Under the pieces are notes generated by a model. The model did no database searches and was not told where the DNA came from. It was given only the letters and a program-made list of their open reading frames with translations. Positions 41,490 through 50,480 of a stretch of 64,000 bases of DNA are shown here, one piece after another. Within the stretch, counting starts at the first letter, position 1. The number at the start of each line of letters is the position of its first letter. The DNA is from a virus, in IMG/VR virus record IMGVR_UViG_3300030060_002738, positions 1 through 64,000 of that record, one strand, 5' to 3'. A program made the position numbers and the translations under genes.

Positions 41490-41732
41490 ATGACATGGTT
41501 CGATGTTCTGAAACTCGACCCTTTGGAATACAACATGCGAATGCGAGACAGGTTGGCTACCAAGCCTCCTTCAAAGCCAACAGCAGAGCCTTCACAAACC
41601 ACTCCTACAAAACAACAGTGTGATGTCTGTGGGAGGATGAAACTAAACGTGAAGGAACGTGCTGATGGCTCTACTATCTGTTCAGTCTGTGAAGCAATGC
41701 AAAGGCGAAAAGATACTGAAGCAACAAGTTAA
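41490..41732 (+). CDS. WxxILK-tagged protein with zinc ribbon
   Basis: 80 residues from the ATG at 41490, which puts the tag MTWFDVLKLD at the N-terminus. A Pro/Thr/Lys linker (TKPPSKPTAEPSQTTPTK) leads to a C-terminal zinc ribbon (QCDVCGRMKLN ... ICSVCEAM). The layout tag-linker-small domain recurs in this block. Confidence 0.75.
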   Translation: MTWFDVLKLDPLEYNMRMRDRLATKPPSKPTAEPSQTTPTKQQCDVCGRMKLNVKERADGSTICSVCEAMQRRKDTEATS

Positions 41733-41778
41733 TTAGAACAATGTTTATTGTCCACAGTATATTCAGGAGGTTCAGGTT

Positions 41779-41973
41779 GTGTCATCAGCATACGATTCAT
41801 CTTGGTTTAATATCCTGCGAGCGGAGGGCGCAGTTACATCAACCTCCCCCGGAACACAGGCACTATTCAATATAAGATTCGGGGGAAAAAGGAAGCATGG
41901 GAAAAAGAAAAGAAAGAAATCTAAAACCCATAAAGAAGGCAGAGATAGCACCCGGCTTGCCCGTAGACTTTGA
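41779..41973 (+). CDS. WxxILK-tagged short protein with very basic end
   Basis: 64 residues from a GTG (AGGAGG eight bases upstream). SSWFNILRAEG at residues 7-17 is a variant of the tag. The C-terminus is highly basic (GGKRKHGKKKRKKSKTHK). The last 77 bases overlap the next gene in another frame; a G5A5 run at 41881-41890 makes an indel or sequencing error possible, in which case the tag would belong to the 362-residue protein. Confidence 0.5.
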   Translation: MSSAYDSSWFNILRAEGAVTSTSPGTQALFNIRFGGKRKHGKKKRKKSKTHKEGRDSTRLARRL

Positions 41974-42985
41974 AGGCGAGATTCCTAACTTCGCTGCTCT
42001 TTACAATCGATGGGAGAAAAAGGCGGAGCAGTTCAAGATTGACTACACTGGTAGAACGAACACCAACGTTTTAGATTGGATTGGAAATATCGGACAGAAG
42101 GGAAGGGCCAAGCCTGATGGTTCGACTGGCACAGCAGTAGCCCCTCCTCAAGAGTACATCGACAGAGCCAAAGATGCTGGAACGAAGGATGAGTATTCTT
42201 CTGAGCAGATATCAGCGATAAAGCAACTTCAACAGTACCTCATAGAGAACAAGAACTCAACGACATCAGAGGTTAATCCTGCCAATATCAAATTCAACGA
42301 CATTCGCTCTTTTGATAAGAGCGGGAAGATACTTTCTAGAAGGGATGTGTATGGTGATTTCAGAACCAAACAGTTTGTGAAGTATCAAGCAAGGCACAAG
42401 AAGAAGACCTTCGCACCTGCGGATACTCACTATCTTTCTAGACAGCCCGGTAAGGCAAGACCCCCTACTTGGCAAGCATTGTTTGGGAATACCAAAGATG
42501 TCGCTTTGGACTTCAATAGTCCTAGTCTTCTGATGATAGCCACTTTCACTCTCGATGCCTTTGCTAGTGGAAAGGCGAAGGGAAAAAACACCAAGGCAAG
42601 ACCATTCAACCTAACTAGGGTTAGGCCAAGCATCAGGGGAGAGGCAGCGAAGTGGGCTTACGAGAACATAAGCGATTTGAAAACTTGGTTCGATAGCAAG
42701 ATGAAGGACTCTTCATACCTTTACACGACTGGTAATCTGAATGACAGAAAATTACACAGAGACATCAAGGAGAGACCCTTCAAGTTGACAGATAATGAAT
42801 CCAAGAAATTGCTAGAGTGGGTAGGGGCAGATGTGAATGTCGATTTGGATAAGGTCTTCATCAATCTATCAAGAAGGCAACTTAGGAATATGGCAGAAAT
42901 TGCTGGTTTTGAGAATCAAAAAGAAAAAGAGGAAGTGAAAAAGCACGATTCCTCGGATTGGAGAGAAATTGTAAAGGCGGTATAG
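41897..42985 (+). CDS. Structural-block protein with C-terminal WxxIVK motif
   Basis: 362 residues, basic, not recognised. The N-terminus is Lys/Arg-rich. Segments such as FRTKQFVKYQARHKKKTF and FNLTRVRPSIRGEAAKWAYENI recall no known enzyme. It ends SDWREIVKAV, matching the tag at the C-terminus instead of the N-terminus. See the 64-residue gene for a possible frame fusion. Confidence 0.65.
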   Translation: MGKRKERNLKPIKKAEIAPGLPVDFEGEIPNFAALYNRWEKKAEQFKIDYTGRTNTNVLDWIGNIGQKGRAKPDGSTGTAVAPPQEYIDRAKDAGTKDEYSSEQISAIKQLQQYLIENKNSTTSEVNPANIKFNDIRSFDKSGKILSRRDVYGDFRTKQFVKYQARHKKKTFAPADTHYLSRQPGKARPPTWQALFGNTKDVALDFNSPSLLMIATFTLDAFASGKAKGKNTKARPFNLTRVRPSIRGEAAKWAYENISDLKTWFDSKMKDSSYLYTTGNLNDRKLHRDIKERPFKLTDNESKKLLEWVGADVNVDLDKVFINLSRRQLRNMAEIAGFENQKEKEEVKKHDSSDWREIVKAV

Positions 42986-42988
42986 AAA

Positions 42989-43081
42989 ATGAAGTGTAGA
43001 GGAATAAAGGAAGTACACCATGATAATATGGCAATAACGACATGTTGCCCGTATTGTTACACAAATTGTTGGGGTGGTTGA
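42989..43081 (+). CDS. 30-residue Cys-rich peptide
   Basis: MKCRGIKEVHHDNMAITTCC then PYCYTNCW: five Cys and two His, a likely zinc knuckle. It ends two bases before the next ATG and carries that gene's GGTGG site. Confidence 0.45.
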   Translation: MKCRGIKEVHHDNMAITTCCPYCYTNCWGG

Positions 43082-43082
43082 A

Positions 43083-43268
43083 ATGGATTGGAAAAAAATT
43101 CTGAAAGAAGAGATGACTGAGGAAGAGAGAAAGAAGTACATGAAGAGATTAGCAGAGTTGCAGCGATTGGAGGAAAACATGAAGCGAGACGTAGAAGGAA
43201 CTGCTGAAGCATTCAGAGAAGGAGAATCTCTTGAACAGTATAAGAAAAGAATGGGATACAACTTCTAG
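43083..43268 (+). CDS. WxxILK-tagged short helical protein
   Basis: 61 residues. Tag MDWKKILKEEM followed by one charged helix rich in Lys/Glu/Arg. Start set by GGTGG and the tag. Function unknown. Confidence 0.65.
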   Translation: MDWKKILKEEMTEEERKKYMKRLAELQRLEENMKRDVEGTAEAFREGESLEQYKKRMGYNF

Positions 43269-43276
43269 GTGATTGG

Positions 43277-43933
43277 ATGATTACGAGAAAGCGGTGTCCT
43301 CTCTGTATGCATGAGGATAGAGCCATGTTTGAGAGTGACTTAGAGGAGATGAGTTACACCGCAGATGCTCTTGACCAACAAATGGGTTGGAAAAGTGGCA
43401 CAACAGCAAAGCATCAGAGGAATCACATGGGAGGATATGTCGATTCTGCCAATCCAAGTTGTAATATCTGCACAAGTCCAATGAGAAACGAGTTAGAAGC
43501 CCAACTTCATGCCGGAGAACTTACTCCTTCGCAGGTTGGAGAGATGGTTGAGAGTTCAGAGGTGCAAGTAATGCGTCATATGGAGAAACATCTTAAGCCA
43601 ATCGTGCAACAATCTGCGGCAAATCTGATTGCAGCGAGAGAAGTCGATGAAATTCAGACCTTGAGCGTCAACGTTCAGCGATTGGAGCAAAAAATTGATA
43701 CACTTTTCTCTGAAGATTCGACAGACCCGAAATATATCGACTCATTGACTAAATTAGCGAAGGAAGTTCGTGAATCTCTGAAGTATTTGCTAGAGTTCAA
43801 GGGCAAACTAGTGCATAAGAGACAAGATACCATCATCGTTCATCAGATGCAGGTCATCAAAGAGGTTCTAGCACAGAATCATCCTGAAGTTTGGTTGGAT
43901 GTAAGAGACAAAATGCAGGAGAAGATGCAATGA
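43277..43933 (+). CDS. Probable small terminase subunit with zinc motifs
   Basis: 218 residues. RCPLCMHEDR and SCNICTSPMR give two CxxC pairs, each followed by HTH-like helices (YTADALDQQMGWKSGTTAKHQRNH and LTPSQVGEMVESSEVQVMRHME); a coiled coil follows. Duplicated DNA-binding modules upstream of TerL suggest the small terminase that recognises viral DNA. This is inference from position and layout. Confidence 0.5.
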   Translation: MITRKRCPLCMHEDRAMFESDLEEMSYTADALDQQMGWKSGTTAKHQRNHMGGYVDSANPSCNICTSPMRNELEAQLHAGELTPSQVGEMVESSEVQVMRHMEKHLKPIVQQSAANLIAAREVDEIQTLSVNVQRLEQKIDTLFSEDSTDPKYIDSLTKLAKEVRESLKYLLEFKGKLVHKRQDTIIVHQMQVIKEVLAQNHPEVWLDVRDKMQEKMQ

Positions 43934-45687
43934 GTTGGCAAGAGGTTCTCAAAGAAAAGAAGGTTGAAGCAAAACCTGTTGCTGAACCAATAAAGAAACA
44001 GGAAGTCAAGGACTTTCCAATAAAACCCGATTCAGCCACATTCAAGATTTGGCAAGCAGCGTCTAAGGATGATACATGGGCGGATTACACAAAAGACGGT
44101 TTGACTTCTTCCCAAGTCCAATCTGTTCAGAAGGCAAAGAGACTTCTTCAAGGGGAAGTTGTGAACATCGGAGGAACTGACTTTCAGTTAAAGGACAGAG
44201 ATGCGGTAGGTAATGTCAATGCGATTATTTCTAGATTGGATAACATAACACCAAAGAAAACTAGTCTTACTGCGAAGAGAAGAAAGGTTAATGCCGATGT
44301 AAAACACTTCATTCAGAATGAGAAGTATGATGAACTTCTCAATCTACTAGAAGGTAGAGGACAAGACAAGTATGCAGGGAAGTTATCGAATGTTGCTCAA
44401 AGGGCAAGAAAAATAATTCAAGAGTCTAAGATACTGAAGAACAAGATACTCAGTGGTGCTGAAGACAAGCATCCTGAGTTGGTTAGGATAAAGGAAATTC
44501 TAAAGATAGGAGGAGTTCCTCAGATTGAGATAAATCAGACAATTCCCGAACCCACTGTTGTTTCTTACATCAAGAAGATAATGGCACTTAACTTCAGTAA
44601 GAACTCAAGGAACAAGACGGACTTCATCTATGAGGATGCAAACGACCAACTTGCTAGGAATATATTCGGACACACCAAGATTCTTCCTTCATTGGAGTTC
44701 ATCTTGGATAACGAGGGACTGAATGAGAGCAACATACCAACAGCCTACAAGAAGAGAAACGTGATTGAGAACATCGCTTTGCAGAAGTTGATTGCTGGTG
44801 TTCTATCAGAGGAGAACAAGGATGCTCAGAAATCCATCAACAGTATCTACGACAAGTACAAGGAAGACATCGAGGCATTCTACGGGAGAGAGGGGGAGAC
44901 TCCTGAAGAGGCAGAGAAAAGGCAGAAACTTCGTAATGAGAGCAGGGGGAAGTGGGATGCCATATCAAGGAAGGGCAACAAAGCAAGAAGGGACTTCTTC
45001 GCAGAGATTAGGGAAGATGATGACACCAATGCTTACTTTGAGGACTTGATGGCCGAAGTGACAGAGGACAAGACAAACAAGATGACATCGGAGATTAGAG
45101 ATGAACTCGTAGAGGCGTTGCAGAACAGTGACCCCGATGACTTCACAGCCTCTCTCAAAAAACTAGGAATCCAAGACACGTTTGATGACATGGAAGAGAT
45201 TGATGAAAAGTTAGACGTTGACAAGACAATAGATGCTTTAGTGCAAATGAAGACATTGCCTAATGGTCTAGTAAGACCTGTTGCGGGAACAGAGGAGACT
45301 CTCAGATACTTTGACGAGCAGGAGATTGATGCTTGGTCTATCTTAGAGGATGTGATAGATGATGACATCACAACTTTCGATGCAGGACAGACTGGAACAC
45401 TAGACAAGATTGTTATCATACAGAAGAGACTTGGGGAACTGTATGATGTTGAGCCTGAGATAGATGAGGAGGATGTCGAGAACGGAGACATGACCAGCGA
45501 GGAGTTCAAGCAGTTGATTCTAGATACTTACAGCCCGATTCGTAAAGCGTTCCTTGAGGGCGTTGCAAAGAGGATGAAGGACATTAGTGCAGAAGGGAAG
45601 GTTCTAGGAAAGAAGATAAAGAGTTCACAAGGCGGTTTCGTTGAACCTGCCATTTGGATTCAGATACAATTAGGGGTGAGCGAGTGA
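43930..45687 (+). CDS. Large WxxILK-tagged protein, unknown function
   Basis: 585 residues from the ATG at 43930 (ATGA overlap with the previous stop). Tag MSWQEVLKEKK, then a Lys/Glu/Pro linker, then a long helical, charged protein with an Asp/Glu-rich C-terminal half (EPEIDEEDVENGDMTSEEF). No enzyme motif is visible. Candidate internal virion protein, possibly ejected with DNA. Confidence 0.7.
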   Translation: MSWQEVLKEKKVEAKPVAEPIKKQEVKDFPIKPDSATFKIWQAASKDDTWADYTKDGLTSSQVQSVQKAKRLLQGEVVNIGGTDFQLKDRDAVGNVNAIISRLDNITPKKTSLTAKRRKVNADVKHFIQNEKYDELLNLLEGRGQDKYAGKLSNVAQRARKIIQESKILKNKILSGAEDKHPELVRIKEILKIGGVPQIEINQTIPEPTVVSYIKKIMALNFSKNSRNKTDFIYEDANDQLARNIFGHTKILPSLEFILDNEGLNESNIPTAYKKRNVIENIALQKLIAGVLSEENKDAQKSINSIYDKYKEDIEAFYGREGETPEEAEKRQKLRNESRGKWDAISRKGNKARRDFFAEIREDDDTNAYFEDLMAEVTEDKTNKMTSEIRDELVEALQNSDPDDFTASLKKLGIQDTFDDMEEIDEKLDVDKTIDALVQMKTLPNGLVRPVAGTEETLRYFDEQEIDAWSILEDVIDDDITTFDAGQTGTLDKIVIIQKRLGELYDVEPEIDEEDVENGDMTSEEFKQLILDTYSPIRKAFLEGVAKRMKDISAEGKVLGKKIKSSQGGFVEPAIWIQIQLGVSE

Positions 45688-48545
45688 AACCAAGCGTAGA
45701 TTTGAACAGGGCATTTGAGATTTTTATCAAAGAGGGGAATGCTGGCCTGAAGGAATACATGAAGCGGTTGAACGACCAATACTTAGATGAAGAGGGCAAT
45801 CCTACGACTCCTGACTCCAAAGTTGCAGAGCAACTGAATCCTGATGAGATGACATATGAAGCACTCATAGCAGAACTGAAGAGAAGGGGAATAGACAAGT
45901 ATGTTCCAAAGAAAAAGAAAGTCAAGAGAAAGGACTACAACCCTGATACTGGAAAATTGCAAGAGAAAGAAGTCGAGATAGAAGAGCCAGTACCTGCTAA
46001 GTTCAACAAGGAGGAGGCGATTGCTAGGCTCAAACAGGAGATAGGAGAAGCCCCTGCACCAAAGGAGAGAGTGACTGAGAAACTGAAACTCATAGATATG
46101 AAAGAGTTCCCTGATGATGTTCTCTATACCTACTTGAGAAAGAACTTCAACTCAGAATCAGAGAACAAGACTGCAATCATGCAGGGAGAGACCTTCCAAG
46201 GAAGGCTTCTAGTCAACCCTGATGGCACTCCTAGAAGTGGAGCGGAAATCAGAAACAAGGTAGAAGACGAGTTGAGAGACAAGTTCCCAATCATCTTCAG
46301 ACAAGACAGACCAAAGCAGTACATAGACGAACTAGTTCGATTGGGATTGAGAAGTTTCACTAGCAGAGTCGCTGAAGATGCTTCTGCTCTAACTAGGATG
46401 TCGTCTACTCAAATCATAGATGAGGCCAAGGAAGACAGCGACGTAAATGATATTCTAGGCATGTTCACTGAGAAGGGAAGGAAACTGAACTACAAGGTGT
46501 TTGAGTTATACTTCAGGCAGTTTGCCCCGAAGAGGGAAACGAGAAGGAACATCAAATGGAACAACTACGTCAACAGGACATACAGGTTAGGCTTCACTAG
46601 AGAGAAAGTCGATGAGGCCATAGACATCTTGGAGAACAAGATACCTGACTACTTCGTTCCGATTCTGTTTCCTTTCAAGGCAATGCTCGTAAGTCTGAAG
46701 GATAAGAAGGAAACAGGACAGGGACAATATAGAGTGTCAAGATTGAGAGCATCTCAGATTATCGGAAGAGTGGATACTAAACAGATAAAGAAGAGAGCGG
46801 AGATATACGGGTATTGGAAGGAGAAGTCAAAGGAGTTTGAGGAGTTCAAGACTGCTCACAATAATTTCATGGATGCTATGGACAAGTTGGATGGCGAGTA
46901 TTCACCTGAGTTGGAGTCCACTTTCAAGGAATTCAAGGCTATCAAGATTGACAATCTGAATTACATCCAACGACATGACAGGGTTGACTTTGAGGATATA
47001 GACAACATAGAGCAGAAGTCAGTCGCACTTCTTCGCAGTTTCCTGAGTGATATCAGACAGATGCCACCTAACAGGGTAATCTTCACTGATGAGGAAACAG
47101 GCAAGGATGATGTCAGTAGATACGGAGAGTTGGAAACCGACAACGAACTAATCGATGAGGAGAGTGAGTTGAGGGCTAAGATTAATTCCCTATCGAACAA
47201 GAAGGTAGACCCTCTTTACGCATACGCATTGAAGGAGGGATTCACAAACGAACTGTCTGCTGGTGCAGTTGCCTCCAAGCAACTTGGTGAAATAAAGAGA
47301 AGATTGAAGACTGGTCTAGTATTGATAGAGATGGAGAATCTCATACCTAGAATAGACTCCTTCATCAAAAACTTAGAGAAGATGGAATCAGGAAACCTGA
47401 AGGATTTGTTTCTTCCAGTGTCAGATGCTATTGAAGGATATGAGGGTAGCAAGAAGATAAATGATGATGTTGCAGAGTACCTGAGTCTGTTTGCTGAGTT
47501 TATTGAATATGGTGATGACTTCGATAGACGTTCAAAGGATGCATCATCAGTCGTTGGACAAGGAGAGAGAAAGGTAGGTGGCAAGACCGTCAGGGAAGCA
47601 GCCTCCCCTAGAGTAGCATTAGGTAGAAGAGGAAAAAGAAAGACGCATCTAACTGAATTCAAGGAGTTGGATATCGCTACTAAGTTCAACAGCCTACTAG
47701 AGCAGATAGTCAACTTCTTCATCGAGCCGAGTAGAAGCAAGTACAAACCAACTGATGAAGCACTCCCCTACATCAAGAAGGTTGGTAGTCGTAAGATTGA
47801 GAACATCGTAAGAGAACCCAAGGCTGGTGACAGTCCATTCATACATCTCCTTAGAATGGAGAGCGATGATTGGAGACTATCGATGTCCGATTTGAAAAAC
47901 ATATCCAAGTTCATGCAACTTCTAACTTCGCTCAATGTCGGGTCAAAGCAGAAGGAACTAGTGAGCGAGACATTTGACTTGGCTGATATGATAGACGATT
48001 TGTTTGAGGGAGAAATGACAGAGATGGTCAATGTGGAATTTGGGAATTTCTTGAGTGGTCTCTTTGAGGATGCTAATCTAGGTGATGTGAAGTTCGGACT
48101 AGGAGGCAAGAAGAAAGATACGAAGGAGTGGGCAGAGGACTACAAGGCATCTAAACTGTATCCGTTTGAGTCCATCTTCAATCACTTGGTTATGAACAAG
48201 GAGAAGTATAAGGAAATGCAGGGAGCAACCCAACTCATCGATAGGATTCTAACAGCAGAGAATGACCTGAACATAACCAAGTCTGCTGAACAGCGACTCG
48301 TATTGAAGGCACATGATGAGATTAGAAAGATGATGGGCAAACCAACTTACTATGGTCTTTCCAAAGTCGAAGATTACAATGCAGTATCAGAGGCGATTAA
48401 CATAATGAATAGCAAATACAATGTTGATATTACTGCAATGGATGTAGAGAATATTGTCAAGGAGTTTGATTCGATGACTAGCATCGGAACAAAGTACGGC
48501 ATTCCACAAGAGGGGGTCTATTTCCTCAAAGCGAACTTCAGGTGA
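45684..48545 (+). CDS. Very large helical structural-block protein
   Basis: 953 residues from a GTG overlapping the previous stop as GTGA, with GGTGA upstream. Charged and mainly helical over its whole length; segments similar in style to the 585-residue neighbour suggest a related or partner protein. Repeated Pro/Lys segment VPKKKKVKRKDYNPDTGKLQ near 80. No known motif. Candidate internal or ejection protein. Confidence 0.7.
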   Translation: MKPSVDLNRAFEIFIKEGNAGLKEYMKRLNDQYLDEEGNPTTPDSKVAEQLNPDEMTYEALIAELKRRGIDKYVPKKKKVKRKDYNPDTGKLQEKEVEIEEPVPAKFNKEEAIARLKQEIGEAPAPKERVTEKLKLIDMKEFPDDVLYTYLRKNFNSESENKTAIMQGETFQGRLLVNPDGTPRSGAEIRNKVEDELRDKFPIIFRQDRPKQYIDELVRLGLRSFTSRVAEDASALTRMSSTQIIDEAKEDSDVNDILGMFTEKGRKLNYKVFELYFRQFAPKRETRRNIKWNNYVNRTYRLGFTREKVDEAIDILENKIPDYFVPILFPFKAMLVSLKDKKETGQGQYRVSRLRASQIIGRVDTKQIKKRAEIYGYWKEKSKEFEEFKTAHNNFMDAMDKLDGEYSPELESTFKEFKAIKIDNLNYIQRHDRVDFEDIDNIEQKSVALLRSFLSDIRQMPPNRVIFTDEETGKDDVSRYGELETDNELIDEESELRAKINSLSNKKVDPLYAYALKEGFTNELSAGAVASKQLGEIKRRLKTGLVLIEMENLIPRIDSFIKNLEKMESGNLKDLFLPVSDAIEGYEGSKKINDDVAEYLSLFAEFIEYGDDFDRRSKDASSVVGQGERKVGGKTVREAASPRVALGRRGKRKTHLTEFKELDIATKFNSLLEQIVNFFIEPSRSKYKPTDEALPYIKKVGSRKIENIVREPKAGDSPFIHLLRMESDDWRLSMSDLKNISKFMQLLTSLNVGSKQKELVSETFDLADMIDDLFEGEMTEMVNVEFGNFLSGLFEDANLGDVKFGLGGKKKDTKEWAEDYKASKLYPFESIFNHLVMNKEKYKEMQGATQLIDRILTAENDLNITKSAEQRLVLKAHDEIRKMMGKPTYYGLSKVEDYNAVSEAINIMNSKYNVDITAMDVENIVKEFDSMTSIGTKYGIPQEGVYFLKANFR

Positions 48546-48549
48546 GGAA

Positions 48550-49035
48550 ATGGCAGACATACAAATCAAGGAAGTTTCTGAAGCAGAAGCAATCCGCATG
48601 TGGAACAGGGATAACCCCGATGACCCATTCTCAAGACAAGCACCTTCATGGTATGACATACGCAATTGGATAGTGAGAACCAATGATGGAGAAGTAGTCG
48701 CAATAGCAGGTTATACTGACATGGGAGACTATGCCATACTTGGAGGCATGAAGGCTAGGAGTAAAGACAAACCAAAAGGCGGAGGAAACTGGAAGGCTTT
48801 GTTGAACTATCGAAAGAACATACTTGGCAACAAGCCGAAGATAGCAGGGTTTCGTGCAACGAAGATGCCACAGGCAAAATGGACTGCTATGAATGAGAGG
48901 GCAGGTTATCAGCGAAAGGACATGATGGGCATCCCACAGGAACTCACTGACAAGTTCACTGAACGCTATGGAGATGATTGGGGCATAATGAAGAACACAT
49001 CATGGTTCTTCCCAATGATGAGGGGGCTAATTTAG
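48550..49035 (+). CDS. GNAT-like protein adjacent to TerL
   Basis: 161 residues. EAIRMWNRDNPDDPF, DGEVVAIAGYTDMGDYAIL and a later YQRKDMMGIPQELTDKF follow a GNAT-like layout, although the acetyl-CoA loop is unclear (KPKGGGNWKALL). Related in pattern to the protein at 40351-40824. Confidence 0.5.
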   Translation: MADIQIKEVSEAEAIRMWNRDNPDDPFSRQAPSWYDIRNWIVRTNDGEVVAIAGYTDMGDYAILGGMKARSKDKPKGGGNWKALLNYRKNILGNKPKIAGFRATKMPQAKWTAMNERAGYQRKDMMGIPQELTDKFTERYGDDWGIMKNTSWFFPMMRGLI

Positions 49036-50471
49036 TGCCTGAAATAGACAACTTAGATTTTGTATCTAGTATGGATATGGAGTTATCTAGAAACTCATTC
49101 CCATATTTCTTTCAGAACGTATTGGGTATGATGTATCCTGAATATATGAAAGAGTGGCTAGAGTCTATGGAGAAGACAGACAGGACAGTTATCGTTTGTA
49201 GCAGAGACCACGGAAAGTCCGTCTTCATGCATTGTTGGGTTGTATGGAATCTAGTATTCCAAGAGCCTCCCTTTCAGATGCTATACATATCATCGAACCA
49301 AAAGCAGACACTTGTTCACATGAGGGAGATTGACAGATACTTCAATCTACCAGCGTTGAAACAATTCAAGCCTAGTCGTGGATGGGCAATTGGGAACATT
49401 CAACTTACCAACGGCAATGCGATTCTAGAGCGTTCCGTTGGTTCTCAGATTCGTGGTCTTCACCCACAGGAGATTATTATTGACGACCCCCTGAAGGAGT
49501 TCAGTCTCGCTGGTATTCAGAGAGTAACAGACTGGTTCTTCGGTGACATGATTCCGACTTTGCATCACACTTCCAAACTCAGGATGATTGGAACCCCGTT
49601 TACCTACACTGATATTTTTGCACAATTGGAAGAGAACGAGGCATATACTGTCACGAAATATCCATGTCTCAATGCATTGAATGAACCCCTTTGGGCTGAA
49701 CGTTGGGACTTCGATGCACTCATGCAGAGGAAGGCAGAGATAGGTTCTCTGAAGTTCACAAGAGAGTATCTGTGTGTTCCAATCTCCACCGGAACTGCTC
49801 TCTTCAATCCTGAGTTTATCGAGAAGTGTAAGAACAAGGACTACATTTTGAAACTAGGTAATAGAAAAGACAAGGGCTACAAATACTATGTTGGTGTTGA
49901 CCCTGCTATCTCAACTGATGGTGACTACAACGTAATCACGGTTTTAGAGGTGGATGAGAATAAGAACAAGGCAATCGTTCATGTTGATAGAGCGAAGAAC
50001 ATACAGTTCAGAGAGAACATAGAGAAGATACGTTTGATTGGTAAGGTGTTTGAGCCGGAGGAGATTCTGTTTGAGACCAACACCTTCGCAAAGGCATTCA
50101 CACAGGAACTCAAGAATATGACAGATTTGAATGTCAGAGACTTCAACACAACGAGAAAGAAGAAACAGGAGATAATTCTAAATCTTCAGATGAATATAGA
50201 GAATCAGAAGATAATTATGCCGTATGGTGATAATGCGAGTAGAAGGTTGACTGGTGCTTTGATTGAGGAACTGTCGATGTTCTCAATCACTACCAGTGGT
50301 AGGTTTGAGGGTGTCGGCGCACATGACGATTTAGTGATGAGTTTAGCATTGGCAAATGCTGCTGCACAGGGAACAGGAGAACAGTTCGTTTTACTTGATG
50401 ACTTGGACATCTTTGATGAACCTACCACTACTCGGCGTAGTGTGTCAGGCGTGATGGGTATCAATTTCTGA
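49035..50471 (+). CDS. terL: Terminase large subunit
   Basis: 478 residues from a GTG at 49035 that overlaps the previous stop and has GAGGGGG upstream; the frame is open further 5'. Walker A-type CSRDHGKS at 55-62, Walker B EIIIDDP at 146-152, nuclease YVGVDPA (Asp289) and a C-terminal GAHDDLVMSLALA acid motif. It pumps DNA into the procapsid and cuts it to length. Confidence 0.93.
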   Translation: MPEIDNLDFVSSMDMELSRNSFPYFFQNVLGMMYPEYMKEWLESMEKTDRTVIVCSRDHGKSVFMHCWVVWNLVFQEPPFQMLYISSNQKQTLVHMREIDRYFNLPALKQFKPSRGWAIGNIQLTNGNAILERSVGSQIRGLHPQEIIIDDPLKEFSLAGIQRVTDWFFGDMIPTLHHTSKLRMIGTPFTYTDIFAQLEENEAYTVTKYPCLNALNEPLWAERWDFDALMQRKAEIGSLKFTREYLCVPISTGTALFNPEFIEKCKNKDYILKLGNRKDKGYKYYVGVDPAISTDGDYNVITVLEVDENKNKAIVHVDRAKNIQFRENIEKIRLIGKVFEPEEILFETNTFAKAFTQELKNMTDLNVRDFNTTRKKKQEIILNLQMNIENQKIIMPYGDNASRRLTGALIEELSMFSITTSGRFEGVGAHDDLVMSLALANAAAQGTGEQFVLLDDLDIFDEPTTTRRSVSGVMGINF

Positions 50472-50480
50472 GGTGACGAT

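Noticed and set aside
41881-41892. Programmed -1 frameshift at GGGAAAA
   Set aside because: The heptamer is present, but joining the two frames needs a +1 shift, so this mechanism does not fit.
45033-47746. Minus-strand frames of 80-176 codons opposite the large helical proteins
   Set aside because: Ser/Leu-rich antisense shadows without start signals.
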